Source of the DNA: Rhodeus uyekii
Taxonomy: Eukaryota; Chordata; Actinopteri; Cypriniformes; Acheilognathidae
NCBI GenBank assembly: GCA_037043235.1
Contig: JAWRVZ010000112.1
Coordinates: forward strand, 1,922,001-1,986,000
Length of the DNA: 64,000 nucleotides
Direction of reading: 5' to 3'
In this document: positions 10,531 through 22,637 of the stretch, piece after piece
Layout: each line of letters starts with the position of its first letter
Position numbering within the stretch: position 1 is the stretch's first letter
Program-made: the position numbers and the translations under genes
The notes under the pieces: generated by a model
What the model was told of the DNA's origin: nothing
Databases searched by the model: none
The model's input: only the letters and a program-made list of their open reading frames with translations

Positions 10531-10881
10531 ACGTCTCAGGTTACGTATGTAACCATAGTTCCCTGAGAGGGAACGAGACGCTGCGTCTTTGGCCTCAGCT
10601 CCTTGCGCCTTCCGGGCTTGCTCAGACACCTCTAAGCTATTTGCCTCTGGGTTCTGGCGCCCCTTTATGACCTGGTTCGTGACGTCACCGACCTGCGACC
10701 GTCACTCACACTCGGTCGACGGAAGTTTACATATTGTGCTTCGCGAGACATTGTCCAAGTATTCCCCAAAGCGATCGAAAGACGCAGCGTCTCGTTCCCT
10801 CTCAGGGAACTATGGTTACATACGTAACCTGAGACGTTCCCTTTCAAGGGAACTCGCGCTGCGTCTTTCGATCGCTTTGGG
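10531..10881 (-). repeat. DIRS-A right terminus and internal complementary region
   Basis: The outer 60 bases (10531-10590) are the exact reverse complement of 10778-10837. The next ~44 bases (10838-10881) resemble the reverse complement of a DIRS left end, as judged from copies C and F. This two-part pairing is the DIRS internal complementary region, thought to guide formation of circular DNA. The core GGTTACGTATGTAACC is itself palindromic. The enclosed ~187 bp carries the rest of the ITR. Confidence 0.85.
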
Positions 10882-10974
10882 GAACGATATACCAACGCCA
10901 CCTCAGTGACGAAGGCCGACGAGTGTCTCGTAGCTCACTACGAGAGGACCCGTGTTCCCGGAGCGGAGTTGAGG

Positions 10975-12450
10975 TCAAGCTGGTAAAACCTCAGAAAGGT
11001 ATGCGGGGGAAGACCACCCCGCCGCATCACAAACATCAGATAAAGATACACCTGATATAAGGGCCTTGGAGGCAGCCTCGCTCCTAGAGGAGTGGGCACG
11101 GACCCTTAGAGGCGAAGGGGATCCGGCCAACTCGCAAGCCAGGGTGATAGCCTCGACTATCCACCTGCTTAAAGTAGGTTTGGATGCTGGGGCCCCACTA
11201 AGGGTCCCAAAGCAAACAAACAATTGGTCTGACTCATGCCAAGGGCAGACCTGTGGACATAAGTGTCCAGTGCTCGCACTGGACAGACCTTGTTTTTAAA
11301 ACCCTGGTCCTGGTCACCAAAAAGGGGGGAAGGCAGAAGGCCTGCAGTACAATAGACCTGACCACATGAGTGGGCACTTGAGCACGTATCCTGGCCTGGG
11401 ATGAAGGAAGACTTTCACCATCCCAGGCGCAAACTCAAGGCAAGAGGGAGCTACGGAGAGCACCTGTAGACCCCCAACTCTTTTTAGCGATGTTATAGCT
11501 AATAAGAATAATGTCTTTAAAGTGAGGAACTTTAGGGGAACCTCATTCAAAGGTTCAAAAGGTACATGGGACAACCCCTGGAGTACCAGGGAAAAGTCCC
11601 AGGTAGGAACCTTGGTCTGTACTGCAAGCCTCGGCCTAATAGTACCACGGAGGAAGCGTGTGACGAGGGGGTCCCTGCCAATGGACATGCCACCCAGAGG
11701 TACATGGTAAGCAGCCACGTAGACCTTCAGGGTGGACGGGGACAGCCCTGCAGTGAATTTATCCTGCAGGAACTCCAGCACTTTGCCAATGTGACAGGTA
11801 ACTGGGTTCACCTGCTTTTCGCTACACCAAGAAGTGAAAAGTCTCCACTTCAGGGCATACAGCTTCCTCGTGGAGGGAGCTCTGGAGTGGAGGATGGTCT
11901 CAACAACCTCAGTTGAGAGACCAGAATCTATGAGCTGGGCCTCCTCAGAGGCCAAGCCCACAGTTCCCACAGTTCTGGGCAGGGGTGACGCATCAAGCCC
12001 GCTGCCTGGGACAGAAAGTCCTCCCTGGGATCTCCCAGGGGGCTCAGTCCAGAAGGGACACAAGATCCGCAAACACACTCTGCCCGGACACCATGGAGCA
12101 ATTAGTGTGAGACGGACCTTGTCTCGGCGAACTCTCTCCAGAACTCCCAGGAGCAGAGCAATCGGGGAAAGGTGTACAGACATAGCCTCGGCCATGTCTG
12201 AACCATGGCACCCGGTCCGAGCAGGGCTGGGTGCAAGAGTGAAAACCACAGAGGGCAATGAGTCGATTCCTCGGACGCGAACAGGTCTACTTGTGCTCGG
12301 CCGAATCTGAACCAAATCTGCTCCACCACCTAGGGGTGGAGCCTCCAATCCCCGGGCCTCGGCCCCTGCCTCGACAGGACGTCTGCTCCCACATTCTAGG
12401 TAATAGGGATGTGAACTGCCCGTAGATGGAGCAGTCTCCCTTAGGTCCAA
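10975..12450 (-). pseudogene. DIRS-A tyrosine recombinase (with RNase H tail), broken
   Basis: A 378-codon minus-strand frame (12450 to 11314) starts in a degraded RNase H tail and runs into the recombinase. It includes the SAM-like N-terminal segment (APSTRKLYALKWRLFTSW, LEFLQDKF, STLKVYVAAYH) and the first catalytic Arg region SLKRVGG. It ends in frame-shifted sequence. A second frame (11223 to 10975) carries the C-terminal core, including RAHSSRS (the HxxR box) and GVSLSDVCDAAGWSS. The nucleophile Tyr segment, FYQL in the sister copies, is out of frame here (EVLPA). The intact enzyme would join circular DIRS DNA to the chromosome. Two frameshifts inactivate this copy. Confidence 0.85.
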
Positions 12451-13132
12451 AGGAGGATCTGCCGCGCCAGTTGTATAATGGTCGCGAGCATAAGCCTCCC
12501 TGATGATTTATATAGGAGACCACAGTGGTGCCGTCGGTCTGAGCAACCACATGGTGGCCCCTGAGGTCTGGGAGGAACGCCTGAAGCGCCCTCCAAGCAG
12601 CCATCATCTCTAGCAGGTTTATGTGCCAGGATAACTGGTGCTCATGACCTTCGGCGGAGCGGTCTCTCAAGGCCGCTCCCCCGCCCGTAAGAGGCGCATC
12701 CGTCGATAGCATTGCGCGTCGACAAGGAGCTCCCAATACGGGTACTCATGACCTTGGGCGGAGCGGTCTCTCAAGACTGCTCCCCAGCCCGTAAGAGATA
12801 CATCCGTCGATAGCATTACGCGTCGACAAGGAGCTCCCAGTACGGGTCCATGAGACAGAAACCAGGATTCCTTCCGCACATCTAAGGCACGTAAGCCTCG
12901 CCGCGTGACCTTGATAGTGTGGAAAGGGTTGCCCCTCGGGGAAAACCCTCTGGTTCTGAGCCACCACTGTAGCGACCTCGTGCAGCAGCCCGAGCGGGGT
13001 AACGCAGGAAGCTGCTGCCTGAGAACCAGCACTCGCTGAAAGTGCTTTACAGTGAGTGGCTGGCCTAGTAAACTCTTTGACGGCTAACAGGACGGAATCG
13101 ATGCGCACGGGGAAAAACCGTGCAGACATCAT
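12287..13132 (-). pseudogene. DIRS-A RNase H and connection domain, broken by a 104-bp duplication
   Basis: The minus strand contains the connection region (TRGFSPRGNPFHTIK, then RALDVRKESWFLS) followed by the RNase H-like domain: LSTDAPLTGGGAALRD with the first acidic position, HINLLEMMAAWRAL with the Glu, and VVAQTDGTTVVSYINHQGG with the second Asp. A direct duplication of 104 bp (12637-12740 and 12741-12844) repeats the start of RNase H. Because 104 is not a multiple of three, it shifts the frame. The domain would degrade RNA in RNA:DNA hybrids. Confidence 0.8.
12637..12844. repeat. 104-bp tandem duplication inside DIRS-A
   Basis: Two adjacent 104-bp copies differ at only a few positions. 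Both contain the segment encoding the RNase H start. The duplication is specific to this copy, since the other DIRS copies here do not show it. Confidence 0.9.
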
Positions 13133-13149
13133 AACCGAAACCCAACAAC

Positions 13150-13614
13150 GCCGAGGAAGGTGGTCCTCTGGAGAAGAGAGAGCACACTCTTCTTTGCGTT
13201 TAGCCTCAACCCCAACACATTAAAGAGCGCGGGAACAACATCTCAATGTTGAACCGCTAGCTGTAACGACTGGGTAGAAAAGCCAGTCGTCAATATAACG
13301 GAGAACTCTGATACATTGGAGGTGCAGCGGGGTTAGCGCTGCGACCATGCATATGATAAACGTGCGAGGTGAAAGAGCTAGGCCAAACGGAAGCACTCGA
13401 TATTGGTAAGCCTTCCCCCCAAAGGCGAACCTGACGTACTTCCTGTGTTTGTGGAAGGGTGGAATGAAAATATGCGTCCTTCAGGTCGATTTGACAGACC
13501 AGTCCTCGGTTGCCTCAACAGAGTGTCTATTTCTTGTTCCGTGACCAGAGCCTGCTCAGGTTTCACCACGGTGGGTAGAACCGATATTAAAAATGTAAAA
13601 GTGAAATATGCCAT
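13150..13614 (-). pseudogene. DIRS-A reverse transcriptase remnant
   Basis: In successive minus-strand frames one can read EQALVTEQEIDTLLR (the segment entering the RT domain), IDLKDAYFH at about 13465-13492 (motif A with catalytic Asp), RVLPFGLALSP at about 13375-13415 and RYIDDWLF at about 13275-13300 (motif C with both Asp). The motifs are in different frames, so the enzyme is dead although its active-site residues survive. This is the left limit of the copy. Confidence 0.8.
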
Positions 13615-13617
13615 GAA

Positions 13618-15130
13618 AGAGAACTCAAGTTCAATACTAATACGGTCATATCGCCCATCCCTGAAACTTGCTAGACTGCAGGAAAATTCTTTATTTAAGA
13701 GTGCTCAGTACATGTATTTGGCTTCTGTGTAACCAGGACACAAATAATAGAACTGGCTGCTATTTGTGCTAAGTTTGTTTGTTAATTGTTACTGCTAGCA
13801 AGCAAGCAATTATAAAGGAAACTATTATATTATAACGGAATCAACCACTTTAATCTCCTTTTCAGCTGTGCACTCCTATTCCTTGATGCATTGTTAATCA
13901 AGACCTGTCAATTAGGGCAATCAACCCAATCCAAGCGTGCTCCATCTATAAGAAAGAGCTCAATTGCTCTCTCTACACATTGTTCCTACCCACTTTACCA
14001 ACGCGCCTCATCTGATAATCCATTTCCAAATTATGCTGCATCATGATCATAATGCAATGGATAACAGAATATCTTTAGCTTTGGCCAAATAAACATGTCT
14101 TGTCACTATGTGAAGATTTTCTCAAGATATATGTGTCATGTTATGTTGTGTTTGGGCACATTTAAATTGAAACAACCTGCTGTAAATAAAGACATATGAT
14201 TTGCTATGGTTTACTTAACTGTACTGTACTGTTATGTGTATAGGCACTGATTTTTTTCATACAAACACCTGTTATAGTTTGGTTACAAATTGAAACAAAT
14301 ATGCTTTTTGTATTCTGCTAGTTAAAATCTTTCCAAGGGTATACAAAAAAACAACAACTTTCAGTTATTTATTACGTTTCATAATTACATGTCAAATAAA
14401 GCAATCATTTGTCACGCTATAAAGATGGTCGTTTAAAATTTAAAAGCACCTATTATGAGTTAGTCATATTCATTACATTCACTGTAATGCCAAGTTTCAA
14501 AGCTTTAAAATGACCCCATGTCTGTGTTGAAGTGTGTTTTTGCATTTGTCACATTGCAAGACTTTAGTGATTCACAAGGAAAAACATTGAACATGTTTGC
14601 TAGTTCATGCAAGTACCCAAATGCAGCTCAGTCTATTGTCGGTTTGTTACCAGTTTATGGCCTAAAGGCACAATAAATGTTATTTACTTTGAGTTTACAG
14701 CTTGCACACCTGATTTAAACACTTATTAAGCTCTTCTTTGGCTCAATTAGATTTAGTTGGCTGGGAAACCAAAACCTGTCCATGGGTCCCAAACAAACCA
14801 ATTGTTTGTAATCACTGCTGAGAATGTTTCCCTGAGGATATTTTTGACCATCTGTAGAGTTTAACCTGACACAGAGGGAGCTGTTTTACACTATGATGTC
14901 TATTGTAATCCAGCAGAGAGAGAATATATTTATTTATCTTGTGTCAGAGGTGGAAGAGACAGTCTTATGAGGAAACAAAGAATAGTTTGTCTTAGCAAGC
15001 ATTCTGTAAGGACTCAAGATTTGTTCAAAATATATCAGTGACAAACTAATAGAACCTACATAAAGTGCACACCTAAAATAATGTGGGGCATCCAATGCAT
15101 TTGTATGTGGTTTTCTCTAAAGCAGTTATA
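13618..15130. other. AT-rich stretch, nothing recognised
   Basis: No ORF with recognisable motifs and no clear TIR or LTR. The composition contrasts sharply with the GC-richer DIRS sequence to the left. Confidence 0.45.
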
Positions 15131-15340
15131 TAATGAACACCGCAGAGCCAATGTGTCAGTGAGAAATTCACTCCTACTGATGGGGGAGCGGTGAGTATTG
15201 GTGTGTTGGCCGAGAGGCTCTGAATTTGGAATTTAGCCCAAACCCAGAGTACTATCCCGTGTCCCTGGGAACAGGAACCAGTCAAGGTGGTGGAGGAATG
15301 CAGAAAACTACTGAGGCCCTTAAGTTCACAGAAGCAGTGT
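15131..15340 (+). repeat. Unclassified dispersed repeat, copy 1
   Basis: The core GCCCAAACCCAGAGTACT near 15235 and its flanks match a reverse-orientation copy at 20165-20318 and a forward copy at 33870-34020. No coding capacity or clear termini. The limits given are approximate. Confidence 0.5.
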
Positions 15341-15559
15341 GGAGAAGTTGGAGAAGTTGCGTCAGAACTGGAAAATTTGCCTGATAGCCCAACCGTCTTC
15401 GAGTGCAAAATAAATGATCTAATGCACATTGGTGTGTGAGATTTGCATCATGTGCTTCACCCTGCAAATCGGATACATAAGGAAGCGTGCATGCACTCAC
15501 ACATTTGGTAGTCTAGGGTACGCCTCCTTGGGGCATTAGGCCTGGAGTCAGACGTCTCT

Positions 15560-15604
15560 GTTTCTTGAACCCTACTGGAGGAAATCCAATAGGGTTCAAG
15601 AAAC
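15560..15604. repeat. 19-bp stem hairpin
   Basis: Positions 15560-15578 pair with 15586-15604 over 19 bases with one mismatch, with a 7-nt loop. It lies ~140 bp upstream of DIRS-B; no element boundary is evident. Confidence 0.8.
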
Positions 15605-15739
15605 TCACCCAAGGAGTGGGAAAAGCACATGTATCCAGTATATAACATATCTCTTAACTTCTAGCTTTAACTTCAGCTGTAACTAAGATTTCCTTAGTAA
15701 AAGATGGTCTCAGCAGCTTTGTGAATATGCTTTCAGATG

Positions 15740-17136
15740 AAACTCTTATACCAGGTTTTTCTCCTGGGCACATCAACGACATCCCATCAGTAGTCACTAG
15801 CATAAAGCTAGGTCAGTCATGGTCCTCAGAACCAGAGGGTTTTACACAAGGGGCAAACCCTTCCACACTATAAAGGCCACAATGCTATGCCTATGCACCT
15901 TCTGTCCCAAGGACCTGTACTGAAAGCTCCACGTCGCAAGGTAATGCTGCAGACAGAAGTCTCTCTCACGGGTTGGGGAGTGGTCCTGAGGGATTCGTCA
16001 GCACAAGTTCTACGTAGTGGAGCCCTGTTAAGACAGGGGCAGAGGCCTGGGGAAAGGAGACTCCACCCCCAGGTGGTGGAGCAGATTTTACAAGTGTTTC
16101 TGTTTGCATCTCGAGAGACGTCTCACAGGCCACTTTGGTTCTCCTTCACTCACCAAGCCTCTGGCTGAGGCTATGTCTGTACTCTCCCCTATTTCTCTTC
16201 TCCCAGGAGTTCTAGAGAGACAAAATTTTGCGGAGTTTCCTGTTAGGAGAGGGGCTTGATAGCTCATCCTTGCCCAGAATTGTGGAGACTCTGATGGGGC
16301 CCAGCTCATAGATTCTGGTCTCTCAACTGAGGTTGTTGAGACCATTCTCCAGTCCAGAGCTCTGTCTATGAGGAAATTGTACACCCTGAAGTGGATACTT
16401 TTCACTTTGTGGTGCCGTGAAAGGTAGTTGAACCCGATTACCAGATCAGCACCATGTCAGATCAGCACCATGCTGGAGTTCCTGAAGGTCAGATTCACTG
16501 CGGGGTTATCCACTTCTACACTGAAGGTCTATGTGGCTGCCATAGCTGCTTACCACGTACCCCTGGGTAATATTTTCAATTATTTCAAAGTCAGAGCCTA
16601 TTCTACTAGGAGCATGACTGCCTCTAAGACTCTTTTAGCTGGAGTATCTCTTGCAGATGTTTGTGATCCAGCAGGCTGGTCCTCCACACATACCATTACC
16701 AGGTTCTACCAGCTCGACCTCAGTTCTGCTCCAGCAACACGGGTGCTAACATAATGTTCTATGTTTCACTCGGCGGGGCTTTGTCACTGTAGTGGCATTG
16801 GCATACTCGCTCACATAGCGTTTTGATGCAGCACGAGTTCCCTTGAAAGGGAATGTTTACATATGTAACCCCATTACCCCAAAGAGGGAACGAGACTCAG
16901 TGTCATTCTTTCGCACCTCCTATGTGCCTAACAGCGTCTTCAGACACTTTTTAGCTGCTGCTTCTGGTGCACATTTATCTTCCTGGATCATGATGTCGTC
17001 ATTTCTCGATATGGATTTACATTTGATCGATGCTATTGTGCTTCACAAGATAATCACGCTAAAACGTTCCCATAAAGTTCTGACACAGCATTTCATTCCC
17101 TCTTCAGTGAACTAGGGTTACATACGTAACCTGAGA
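15740..17136 (+). mobile_element. DIRS-like copy B, internally deleted
   Basis: Plus-strand remnants run from the RT/RNase H connection through the recombinase to the right terminus. The internal complementary region is at about 16831-16902, containing GTTTACATATGTAACC. Its partner outer end is at about 17070-17136, with GGTTACATACGTAACC. Gag, the RT palm and most of RNase H are absent. Confidence 0.8.
15887..16754 (+). pseudogene. DIRS-B RNase H/recombinase fragments
   Basis: The frame 15887-16168 holds SQGPVLKAPRRKVMLQTEVS followed by LTGWGVVLRD (RNase H start) and then jumps to the post-RNase H linker, so the RNase H core is deleted. The frame 16428-16754 holds the recombinase N-terminal segment (TMLEFLKVRFTAGLSTSTLK) and then, after GNIFNYFK, directly the C-terminal box RAYSTRSMTASK and GVSLADVCDPAGWSS, ending with FYQLDL, the nucleophile Tyr segment. 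The middle of the catalytic domain, including the first Arg, is deleted. His of the HxxR box is replaced by Tyr (YSTR). Confidence 0.8.
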
Positions 17137-20100
17137 CTTTTCTTTTACATTTCAAAATGTAAAGCAAAGTTAATCATGTTCTTAATTAGTTTATTATTGG
17201 TTAAGATACCAATAAGAATACAGTACTGTTAAAGTACCAGATTGATAAGCAGTATCAGTAAGAATAAAAGCCTCAACAATACCATCACTAGACACACTTT
17301 TTTATATTATTACATAGACTTTCCATAGATGTAATGGTTTTATACTGTACAAACTCTATATTATATCAGTCTACACTACAACCAGGGTGATTGGTATGGA
17401 ACTTGAGGAGTAGTCATGGATCAAGGATGTCACGAGCGACTGAGGACCGTTCCTCTGGTACCGATCCTTCTAAGTTGACAAGGTTTTCGAGACTGCTGTC
17501 CCATTGTTGGGAGTCCAGGATGGTGATTAACTTTTAGATGTTTTCTTTCTTTTCTTTCCACTGGAAGGGACTTATGATGCCGATGTCCTGACCCAGAGAG
17601 TAAGATGATCAAGATGATCGATTACACTTTAAGAATCAGTAAAAAGCTTTCAATCTTTTCTTCACAGACCACTGAATCTCTGCCTAATTGCCCCAAGTGT
17701 CTTTTTAATTGCTCAACAGAAAATAAGCAGGAGACATGTAGTCATCAAAATAATCTAAGATATTAGAAAATGAACAAAGACATTTGCTGTACTGTTTCAA
17801 CACACTCCGTCTTACCCTAAGAACAATTAGTAATTAGTAAAGACAAAGAGGTGTTGATAGTGGTAAAGGCTTGTAGGTCAAGATATTTCAAGAAAAGGAT
17901 AAAAAAAGAATGAAAAGATGCTCTGTCTCTTTTTTTTGGTGGGCTTTTTTGCTCTTTCAGTTCTTCTCTCAGTAGCCCACTTTATAGCCTTCTTTTCCTC
18001 TGGGGCCCTCTATTGGGTCGTTCTCTTTTCTTTCTCTCTCTTTCGCTTACACTTCTAAATATATGCTGGATACGATTAATGGCATTTTTGCCATCTTATA
18101 TTTTTTTTATGATTTTGAGTATAACCATAACTAGATATTGTCATTAAACCCTTTCAATTACAAACGATGTACTAACTTAATTTGGTGTTAACATTAATAT
18201 GCTACCTTTTGCAATACAATATCATCACACCATAGTAATGCTCTCCCACATATTTAACTATTGTAACTGTGCTTATTTCATTCTTGGTATGAGCAGCTGT
18301 GTGATAAATAGACAAAACATTTACAGTTTTATACCATCTGGCTGATAATGTTTCTTTAGTCTTTCGGCAATTCTGCAGCCAAACCCCTGTAGGCAAACCA
18401 GACTTACAGGCACAAAAGAGCGATTTGGCTACAGACATTGGAAACCCCAAATACACACAGACACAGAAAACTCTCTGAATAAGTAAACTATCCCCAACTT
18501 GTATTATGACATATTCATTTATGTATGCATGTCCCACTGTTGTAATTACAGTAGTTATGATTCACAGTTATTTTGGGATATTTAAATGCTTGTAACTAAA
18601 TGTGAGAATATTCCTTTGACCATGTCTTTACCACCCTATTATGTTTTGTCTTTTAACAATCCTCTCTGGTTGCTTTAAATTATGATGTATATTATGTGTT
18701 GATGAAATGCATCATATTACTCTTACATCCCTATTGGGGTAGAATCTGTATCAAATCTGACACTGACATAAAATATCCAAATTAGGCTAGAAGGGAGACA
18801 AATAACTTTTCCCGCTCAAACTTTTGGCCACGAAGGATGTGTGCCAAATGGCGCTTAAAATTTTTGTGCACCAGGAATCTGTGCTCTCTGTGCATACTGC
18901 TCTTTTGGCACAGTCTGCCATCTGCTCATTTCTTTGTCTAGGCTGAGAAAACCATCCTGGTTTTCGGCCAGACTTTAACTTAAACTTCCCTCAGGCAACA
19001 CAATACCTGTCCCTGTGTCCTTGTGAAACAGCCTGTTCCCTGGTATCTCCTCCATGCTCTTGAAACTGTGCTGAGAGACAGAGAAAAAACCTCCTTGCGA
19101 TGTATAGATGTGCCATTTCATAAAGACTGTATATATATATATGGGCCAAAATCATAGCCAATTATTCTTAATCGATGGATCGATGGAAGCAGACGATTAA
19201 TCTCTCTGTAAACAGAATCACATGATCAATGTCACAAATTGACTTATATGATTAGTGAACCATAGTGCCGAATTTATTTACAGGTTCCAATTAGATTTTG
19301 AAATCCAGATTTTTTTTTAAAGTTGACCCCACTGTATAGTGTGTACCTCTAATGAATTATTGTGGTTGAAAGCTGAATCAATTGAAATTGTATATTTTAT
19401 AAAGCAGTTTATTTTCCAGACTCTGAAGCTGGAGCTGCTGACATTGATATAGCACCCTGATGCCTGAAGAACCTGGCAGACAGCAAGTCTACAGTTTTCA
19501 TTGATTTTTATCTAGTTAATCTCCAACATGATATTTAAATACTTAGGAAAGAGCCACATAGGGCAAAATCATGTATCGACATCCCAGCTGGTAATATCAA
19601 ACTGAAAAGTAACCTTTAAAGTTTGGGCTGGAATATTTAAAGAGTAATCATCCTTCTTTGCTGTTGTTTCCAGTGCTTTTGGGAGCACTGGCTCAGATAT
19701 TTACATTTAAATTTGCAAGCTGCCTCTATTTTCAACCTGACATAGCGGGGTCTACAGAGGCATAACCATATTGCACAGAGTGAAAATGAGTTTTTAGAAG
19801 GATAAGAAATACGAAAATGGAAGAGATGATGGGCATGCTTTGGTGATATTTGTAGTGTGGTGGCTCAGCCTTTTTTACATTAAAGTGGATGAGCTTTGTT
19901 GTACATTCACTGTTATGTTCTGTTTATGTTTAATTTAAATATAAGGGATGCATTGATATAAAAATGCTGATAATAAGTGAATAACAGATTAACCATATAA
20001 CTGATAACTGATGCTACTAAACCTGCAAATCTGCAAGAAGCTGTTCTATTTTGTCTAAATAAATTAAAAATAAATAACTGAACTGGAGTTAATCATTTAA

Positions 20101-20164
20101 ATTCTACAAGGGAGGTTATAATGCACAAAATGAAAGATGAGGCATAGGCAATAAACACAGCCGA
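17137..20164. other. Long unannotated stretch
   Basis: AT-rich with a pyrimidine-rich tract at about 17925-18060. A 60-aa minus ORF at 17430-17612 lies in a GC-moderate patch with no recognisable motif. No transposon ends, RNA genes or exons are supportable. Confidence 0.4.
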
Positions 20165-20318
20165 CTCACCCATGTTCCTCGTTGGTTTTCTTCAACTCTC
20201 TGCCACCCCAACTTCTCACTCTCAACTGGATCCTAATCCCAGTAGTACTCTGGTTCAATGCAGTACTCTGGGTTTGGGCTAATTTCCAAGCTCAGAGCCT
20301 CCCCTGGGTCAGCACATT
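20165..20318 (-). repeat. Unclassified dispersed repeat, copy 2
   Basis: The reverse complement contains GCCCAAACCCAGAGTACT and further text also found at 33888-33990, including the GGGATTAGGA and GAGAGTGAGA region. It is a member of the three-copy family described at 15131-15340. Confidence 0.5.
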
Positions 20319-21734
20319 AAAAATGCTTATTATACTTGTTTGCGAAGTATAAAATAATTCGATCATTCTTGTGTGAACTCATGAAAACATCTGCCACAGG
20401 TAATACAACATTATTTTCTTGTTTATTTTAAAAGATTTATTGTTCGCATTTTTGTCTTTTTAATAGGACAGGACAGTAAGTAGACCGGAAGCGAAGTGGG
20501 AGAGAGAAGGGAGAAGCTGCCCACAAGCCTTATCAGCACTGATGATAGGACATTATTTTCAACATGAATGATGGTTGAATGCAATGGTTTATTCTCATTC
20601 AATCCATTTTGCCTGTACTTGAACCTTGTTCATTGTTATGAATTTTGTCAACACAGATTAAAATCTATAAATCAAAAATTTATGAAGAAAAGGCTAAGCA
20701 CCCAATGCTTTATCGCCTATTCCTTCAAGGGTGTACAGTGTTTTTTGGGTAGATTTCTAAGGTAGATAGCTGGCAAAAGCCATTTTAGGATTGTTTATGA
20801 TTTGGTCTTAGAGACAGATTCATCTTGACAACCCCTACATTTTCAAATAATTTGAATGTGAAAAATCACAGAAAAGTCTGCTTTAGCACCAAAAATTGTG
20901 AAATTTGTGAAATAATCAGAGCAAAAACTAGGGAAAATGACGACTGACAGGACATTATTTTTAAGAGTTTCTCCTAAATCGGCAAGTTAGGAGCTACTTT
21001 TATTTTTAAGATAGTTTGTGAAAATGATCCCAGATGTATGGTACAATATATTGAGCATTACTACTTTGCACATAAATTCTTAATATTCTTTTTTTTTGTT
21101 ATGTTAAATTGTGGTGATATCCCACGCACAAAAATGATCAAGTGATTATAAATATCAAAATAAATAAAAAAGAAGATAAAAAAAACAGCACACATAGGTT
21201 GCTCTCTTGAAGCCGTACACACACAGGTTGCTATGAAGAATCCTTAATTGATCAGTTGGAATCCATTCACACTCACTCGATCAATTCCTGTGTCTGAGCC
21301 AACAAATCGTTTGTATGCAGGTTTATGAGTGGCTGCTATTTAACATACAGCCGAGGGACGGGTAATTGAGAACGGATGGCTGGTGAAAGTATTGATCAGT
21401 TGAGCAATTTCTCAGCAATTGGGGCTTTCAGCATGATTGCTTTATCCATACTGCAGAAAACTGCTGCATACTGTATAGGGAAAAAATAAATGAAAAGCAT
21501 TTGAAATTATTCAACTCATTCTGACTTCGCACTGTCAATCCATTATAAAAGTTTGGACATGTGCATTGCACAGTGAGTGTAAATGTGTTTGTATCTGAGC
21601 AGATATTATGTTTTTGTGCCACTAGATATTCATGAAGGTCAGCAGTAATATAATTCTAGGGCCTGGGCTACATGCCCAAACAAACTCAACGCTATGATTT
21701 AGAGATGAAGTCCTGTGCTTTGGGGCACCAGATT
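20319..21734. other. Unannotated AT-rich stretch
   Basis: No feature recognised. The short ORFs at 20568 and 21428 have no motifs. Confidence 0.4.
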
Positions 21735-22110
21735 CTGTTTGTTATTCTATGCATTTGAAAGCGTCCAGAAATCTATATCTTCTGATTCTTCAAGTCTTCT
21801 GTTAATGCAGAATGCTGCTGCCAGACTTGTGACAAATACCAACAGGGTCCATATTTCAACTATCCTCACCTCTCTTCTCTGGGTACCGGTTCAATTCAGA
21901 ATTCAATATAAAGTGTTGTTATGTGTTTTAAAGGTTTACATAGAAGGGCACTTGGTTATATTTCTGAAGTCATCGGCTTCCACCATAGCCGCAGGCCTCT
22001 CATATCAGAAACAACTCATATCTTCTCGGTCTCATTTCAAGTGCCTATTACATCCTCCACAAACTCATTTGTTCACTTTGGCCATTGCAACAGCATAATG
22101 ATTGTTGTGT
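21735..22110 (+). pseudogene. LINE reverse transcriptase C-terminal fragment (CR1/L2-like)
   Basis: The frame 21715-22098 contains LLLMQNAAARLVTNTNRVHI followed by LLWVPVQFRIQYKVLLCVLK. This resembles the conserved post-palm block of fish CR1/L2-type LINE proteins (QNAAARLL..., WLPV..RI..K). It lacks the palm and is frame-disrupted after about 22000. No 3' tail was identified downstream. Confidence 0.7.
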
Positions 22111-22129
22111 GCTGGAGAGATACAATGTC

Positions 22130-22545
22130 TTTTTCTCTTTTTATTTCTAACCTTTATTTAACCAGGAAAAAAACTCTTCAGATTTAAGATCTCTTTTATA
22201 AGAGGCTTTGGCCACGAAAGTCAGAACACTTAAAAATGCAAATAAATACATTACATTAATTACGAAAACGTATAGAATATCATTGAAAACAATTACAATC
22301 AGATAAATCTGTAACCAAATCTTTTAAAATACTCTTAAATTCAAATAGAGAAACCAACTCTTTAAAGCATAATTTTTCTTTTCATAATTCATCTATCAGA
22401 ACAAAACTAAACACCCTTTTACCCGTATTAGGATGGACTTTCGGGATGTTTAAAAGATAATACTCCTGAGAACAAAGGCCATTAGCCTGTACAGCTTTTT
22501 GGATGTTATATACAGCCTTAATTAAAAGTGAAGCAAACCCCAGAT
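22130..22545 (-). mobile_element. Probable LINE 3' end on the minus strand
   Basis: The plus-strand text CCTTTATTTAACCAGG at about 22150 is the reverse complement of a 3' tail (CCTGGTTAAATAAAGG) that I associate with abundant fish LINEs. The region to its right is AT-rich and degenerate. Confidence 0.4.
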
Positions 22546-22637
22546 AGTTTATATATATATTATACACACTCTCCTAAAGTATTATTAGGAACACCATACT
22601 AATACTGTATTTGACCCCCTTTCACGTTCAGAACTGC

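Larger units (their letters stand above)
10531..13617 (-). mobile_element. DIRS-like retrotransposon copy A, left end truncated
   Basis: On the minus strand the order is reverse transcriptase, RNase H, tyrosine recombinase, internal complementary region and right terminus, the DIRS gene order. The sequence changes abruptly to AT-rich DNA at about 13617, so gag and the left ITR are missing. Several frameshifts and stops make it non-coding. The catalytic motifs of reverse transcriptase can still be read. DIRS elements integrate through a tyrosine recombinase, so no target duplication is expected. Confidence 0.9.
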
